From: Bdellovibrionales bacterium
GTDB lineage: Bacteria > Bdellovibrionota > Bacteriovoracia > Bacteriovoracales > Bacteriovoracaceae
Direction of reading: 5' to 3'
Assembly (NCBI GenBank): GCA_023250775.1
Contig: JAHFAA010000151.1
Span: forward strand, 1-8,475
DNA length: 8,475 bases
The stretch's first letter is position 1, and each line of letters begins with the position of its first letter. The notes beneath the pieces were generated by a model that searched no databases, had not been told where the DNA came from, and saw nothing but the letters and a program-made list of their open reading frames with translations. The position numbers and the translations under genes were made by a program. This document shows, one piece after another, positions 6,183 through 8,475 of this stretch.

Positions 6183-7385
6183 TTATTGTTTGGTGGGTAT
6201 TTGAAATTCTTTTTTGGCTCGACCTAAGACTTCGAGCACGTAGGTCAAATCTTCTTTGCTATGGATGGGCATATAGCTGGTTCTGATTAAGGCCTCGCCT
6301 TTTGGCACGGCAGGTGGAATGACAGGAGTACAAAAAATACCATTTTCCTGCAAGAAGGCGGTGACCTGCATGGCCTTTATGTCATCACCAATGAAAATTG
6401 GAATGATAGGAGTTTGCGATTCATAGGTATAAAAGCCCAGATCTTTAAAACCTTGGCGCATGAATTTGACGTTACTCCAGAGCTTTTCATGGATGTCAGT
6501 ATCTCGTTGAACGATTTCCAAGCATTTTAAGACAGTGGCAACAGAAGAAGGTGGCATCGAAGCAGAAAACATGAAGGATCGAGCATTATGACGAATATAA
6601 TCCATGACTTCTTTTGGGCCCGAAACAAAGCCACCAATGCTGGCAAAAGATTTGGAGAATGTTCCCATGTTGAAATCAACTTGGTCGGTCATCTCAAAAT
6701 GATTTAGGGTTCCTCGTCCCTGATGGCCAAGAACTCCGAGGCCGTGAGCGTCGTCGATATAAATGGCGGCATTATATTTGCGCGCCAATTTGCTCATTTC
6801 AGGTAATTTGACGATGCTTCCGGTCATGGAGAAAACACCGTCGGCGACAATGGTCATATTTTTAAATCGGCCTGAGGCCTGCTGGAGCTGTTCTTCCAGT
6901 CCTTCCATGTCATTATGTTTGTATTTAAAAGTTGCTCCCATGGCGAGCCTTGTGGCGTCCACCAAAGAAGCGTGATTTTCGCTGTCAAAAATGAGGCAGT
7001 CTTTTGGGCCAGCTAAGGCGGGTAGGGCCCCTAAGTTGGACTGCATGCCAGTTGAAAATAAAATGGCCGACTCGTGACCAATAAAACGCGCCAACTTTTC
7101 TTCTAATTCTTCATGGATCGCCAAGTTGCCGTTTAGAAAACGTGACCCGGTACAGCCGGTGCCATACTGCATGGTGGCCTTAATAGATGCTTCAATAACT
7201 TCTGGATGGTGAGTAAGTCCTAAATAGTTGTTGGAGCCAATCATCACCTGACGTTTTCCACCAACCGTGACCGTGGCCCCTTCTGTCGCCTCAATAGGAC
7301 GAAGAAAAGGATAAAGTTTCATTTGGCGAAGCAAATTGGCCTTTTGGAGAATTTTATTATCAGAGTACGAGTATGTGTTGCCCAT
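6183..7385 (-). CDS. spt: serine palmitoyltransferase (PLP-dependent alpha-oxoamine synthase)
   Basis: Cytosolic or membrane-associated homodimeric enzyme condensing L-serine with a long-chain acyl thioester to 3-ketosphinganine, the first step of sphingolipid synthesis. The 400 residues match the bacterial SPT length. PLP-site residues: His138 (SENHAS, stacks on the cofactor), Asp211 and His214 (DDAHGLG), and the Schiff-base Lys245 (GTFSKSFASIGGF). Arg368 in ALIRTSYM matches the substrate-binding arginine. YGTGCTGSRFLNGNL and the N-terminal LYPFLRPI resemble Sphingobacterium SPT (LYAYFRPI) more than 2-amino-3-ketobutyrate CoA ligase (Kbl) or 8-amino-7-oxononanoate synthase (BioF), the main alternatives. 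No tdh or bio gene is adjacent. Start ATG 7385 has GAGGG 3-4 nt upstream. It is first of a two-gene unit with the ceramide synthase-like gene, and its upstream region carries a promoter and dyad. No dedicated acyl carrier protein gene is next to it, so it may use acyl-CoA. Confidence 0.85.
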   Translation of the reverse strand: MGNTYSYSDNKILQKANLLRQMKLYPFLRPIEATEGATVTVGGKRQVMIGSNNYLGLTHHPEVIEASIKATMQYGTGCTGSRFLNGNLAIHEELEEKLARFIGHESAILFSTGMQSNLGALPALAGPKDCLIFDSENHASLVDATRLAMGATFKYKHNDMEGLEEQLQQASGRFKNMTIVADGVFSMTGSIVKLPEMSKLARKYNAAIYIDDAHGLGVLGHQGRGTLNHFEMTDQVDFNMGTFSKSFASIGGFVSGPKEVMDYIRHNARSFMFSASMPPSSVATVLKCLEIVQRDTDIHEKLWSNVKFMRQGFKDLGFYTYESQTPIIPIFIGDDIKAMQVTAFLQENGIFCTPVIPPAVPKGEALIRTSYMPIHSKEDLTYVLEVLGRAKKEFQIPTKQ

Positions 7386-7440
7386 GGGCCCTCTTTTCAG
7401 TTTTCAAGCGTTCAAAGCAAGGGGGTTTAGATATGCCGAG

Positions 7441-7465
7441 TCATGCACTTTTTAATGCTGCATGA
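7441..7465. promoter_or_regulatory. candidate operator: 7+7 bp dyad at the spt promoter
   Basis: TCATGCA (7441-7447) and TGCATGA (7459-7465) are perfect inverted repeats separated by 11 bp, about 1.7 helical turns centre to centre, which suits a dimeric helix-turn-helix regulator. On the minus strand the dyad covers the -10 hexamer and the expected transcription start, so binding would repress spt. No T tract follows, which argues against a terminator. The cognate regulator is not in the window. Confidence 0.45.
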
Positions 7466-7491
7466 ATACCTATTAAGGCCCAGTTCGTCAA
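7463..7491 (-). promoter_or_regulatory. candidate promoter for spt-bcerS
   Basis: On the minus strand TTGACG (7491-7486) matches the -35 consensus at five of six positions. It is followed after exactly 17 bp by TATTCA (7468-7463), a poor -10 with three of six matches. Transcription would begin near 7456, leaving a leader of about 70 nt before the spt ATG. The weak -10 fits a regulated promoter. Read-through from the upstream pilZ gene is also possible. Confidence 0.35.
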
Positions 7492-7537
7492 TTTGAAAAT
7501 AGAGGGATAGGTGAAGTATTTTTAAAGAGTTAGGTCA

Positions 7538-8287
7538 TCACTTCATAAAAAATTTTTTTCTGATCTCTTCACCCCGTGCCTCACTATTCACATGCTGCAC
7601 GAGGGTCTCTTCGACTTCTTTATCGACATCAATGAAGTGGATACCTAAGCGTAATTCTGGAAGTACCGTACCATCTTTGTCCTTCTGCTCCCAGACTGCC
7701 GCGATCATGGCCTTAGGGATGATGTAATTTTTTTTGTTGAAGCGCAGGATGCATCCTTCAAGCAGGCGACCTTTTTTAAAGCGCTCCCGATCGGAAATGG
7801 GAACTTTGACGGAAATACCACTGGCGCTGATATCTAGGCCCTCAAAAACGCTGTCATCCATCTTGAATTGCACCGTTATGTGGGGGCCTGTTTCGAGTCG
7901 ATAATTCGATCGCTGTTGCCCTCTGAATATTTCATTGCACAAATTAATAACATATTCTTTTGTCTGGGAATCCTTGAGGAGAATGCCGGTGGAGAGGTAA
8001 TTCACTTTTTCAAAAGGAATTTTGAGAAAAATGCTTTGATCAAGCAGAGTGGTGGGAATCAGTTTGATTAAAAGGCTGCCTTTTTTACGCACAAAAAGTT
8101 TTTTAGGTGAGGATTGGTAGTCGAAAACTTCAAAAACTTCAATATCATCTTCGGATTGGCCCTTTTTCCATAGATGGATTTCCATGGTCTGTTGGGCAAA
8201 CTGAGGAAAAACCTTTTCAATTTCCTCTTCTTCTACAGTTCCAAAATAGTGTTTCTTATTTGGGTCTTTACTACTCTTGTTTGACAT
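7538..8287 (-). CDS. YcgR-like PilZ domain protein, predicted c-di-GMP receptor
   Basis: Soluble 249-residue protein. The first 20 residues are charged. Residues about 35-118 form a beta-rich domain resembling the YcgR N-terminal (PilZN) domain. Residues 122-240 are a PilZ domain. Both c-di-GMP motifs are intact: R126-SNY-R130 (RxxxR) at the domain junction and D152-I-S154-AS-G157 (DxSxxG). PilZ proteins bind cyclic di-GMP and control motility, secretion, surface behaviour or polysaccharide synthesis; the partner here cannot be read from sequence. The ATG has no Shine-Dalgarno, but a four-codon frame (MMAK) ends one base before it. The gene ends with tandem TGA TGA after an AAAAAATTTTTT tract. 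It lies 152 bp upstream of spt in the same orientation and is divergent from pepN. Membership in the spt transcription unit is uncertain. Confidence 0.85.
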   Translation of the reverse strand: MSNKSSKDPNKKHYFGTVEEEEIEKVFPQFAQQTMEIHLWKKGQSEDDIEVFEVFDYQSSPKKLFVRKKGSLLIKLIPTTLLDQSIFLKIPFEKVNYLSTGILLKDSQTKEYVINLCNEIFRGQQRSNYRLETGPHITVQFKMDDSVFEGLDISASGISVKVPISDRERFKKGRLLEGCILRFNKKNYIIPKAMIAAVWEQKDKDGTVLPELRLGIHFIDVDKEVEETLVQHVNSEARGEEIRKKFFMK

Positions 8288-8288
8288 T

Positions 8289-8303
8289 CTATTTTGCCAT
8301 CAT
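8289..8303 (-). CDS. possible 4-codon mini-ORF before pilZ
   Basis: On the minus strand ATG ATG GCA AAA TAG (8303-8289) is followed after one base by the pilZ ATG at 8287. No Shine-Dalgarno is visible for either start, so reinitiation at pilZ is conceivable. The element is too short to judge on sequence alone. Confidence 0.15.
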   Translation of the reverse strand: MMAK

Positions 8304-8331
8304 TGGTTATAAGATTTTGTTTCTGTATACA
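8303..8331 (+). promoter_or_regulatory. weak promoter candidate for pepN
   Basis: TTGGTT (8303-8308) and TATACA (8326-8331) are spaced by 17 bp and match the consensus boxes at three and four positions. They are the best pair in the 94-bp divergent gap shared with pilZ. Opposing transcription toward pilZ may use TATAAC on the minus strand within the same AT-rich segment. Confidence 0.25.
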
Positions 8332-8381
8332 TTTTGGCCTGGTCTGTGACTGAGGTCAACGGTCTCGAGGGGAGAGAGCAA

Positions 8382-8475
8382 ATGAAAACATCAAAACCGA
8401 AAGCAATTTTTCTCAAAGATTATAAGGCCCCGGCATTTTCCATTACAGACGTTTATTTGACTTTCAACCTGCATC
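8382..8475 (+). CDS. pepN: aminopeptidase N, first 31 codons (3' end outside window)
   Basis: M1-family zinc aminopeptidase that removes N-terminal residues from peptides in the cytoplasm. Only 31 residues are visible, before the GAMEN and HExxH motifs. They nonetheless match the E. coli PepN N-terminus very closely: ours has DYKAP followed by ITDVYLTFNL where E. coli has DYRAP and ITDIDLTFDL, with identical spacing. This motif is specific to the PepN branch of the family. The ATG is preceded by a strong purine-rich ribosome binding site (GAGGGGAGAG, 8367-8376) about 6 nt away, in contrast to the weak sites before eptA and pilZ. It is transcribed divergently from pilZ. Activity cannot be judged from this fragment. 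Confidence 0.85.
   Translation, partial: MKTSKPKAIFLKDYKAPAFSITDVYLTFNLH

Noticed and set aside
6183..7385. spt as 2-amino-3-ketobutyrate CoA ligase or 8-amino-7-oxononanoate synthase
   Set aside because: Sequence details (N-terminal LYPFLRPI, the GSRFLNGNL loop, FMFSASMPPS) agree better with bacterial SPT, and no threonine dehydrogenase or biotin genes are near.
7547..7559. A/T tract at the pilZ 3' end as a programmed frameshift site
   Set aside because: Both alternative frames stop within a few codons, so a shift would change almost nothing.
1..8475. CRISPR arrays, insertion sequences, attachment sites, phage or toxin-antitoxin genes
   Set aside because: No regularly spaced repeats, transposase-like ORF, terminal inverted repeats or tRNA-adjacent duplications were seen. 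Gene content is housekeeping plus lipid metabolism.

Overview
The window is a chromosomal stretch of a Gram-negative bacterium. It encodes an NDH-1 respiratory complex I, an inner-membrane phosphoethanolamine transferase of the lipid A-modifying type, a bacterial serine palmitoyltransferase (SPT), a PilZ protein and an E. coli-type aminopeptidase N. The SPT resembles the membrane-associated Sphingobacterium/Bdellovibrio stolpii type. Together with moderate-to-low GC coding sequence and AT-rich gaps, this suggests a Bdellovibrionota or related 'delta-proteobacterial' genome. That placement is an inference and was not tested.

Layout. 1-1261 (+): 3' part of nuoM. 1274-2767 (+): nuoN, the likely last gene of the nuo operon. 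2768-3299: a 532-bp AT-rich gap without a convincing ORF, holding a terminator-like hairpin, several inverted and direct repeats, and a promoter with a perfect TATAAT box just before the next gene. 3300-4994 (+): eptA-like phosphoethanolamine transferase. It converges, with 3 bp between stop codons, on a minus-strand pair: spt (7385 to 6183) followed 9 bp later by a double-GNAT protein (6173 to 4998) that I take to be a bacterial ceramide synthase (bCerS) type acyltransferase. 7386-7537: the spt upstream region, with a promoter candidate overlapped by a 7+7 bp dyad. 7538-8287 (-): a YcgR-like PilZ protein with an intact c-di-GMP motif. 8288-8381: a short divergent control region. 8382 to the window end (+): the first 31 codons of pepN.

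How the genes fit together. NuoM and NuoN are proton-pumping membrane subunits of complex I. The middle of the window is about envelope lipids. Spt makes the long-chain base 3-ketosphinganine from serine and an acyl thioester. The downstream acyltransferase would N-acylate it to a keto-ceramide. EptA puts phosphoethanolamine on lipid A or, speculatively, on another envelope lipid. No ceramide reductase, dedicated acyl carrier protein or sphingolipid head-group genes lie in the window, so the pathway must be completed elsewhere. The most interesting feature is this compact two-gene sphingolipid module beside a phosphoethanolamine transferase, with a candidate operator at its promoter.
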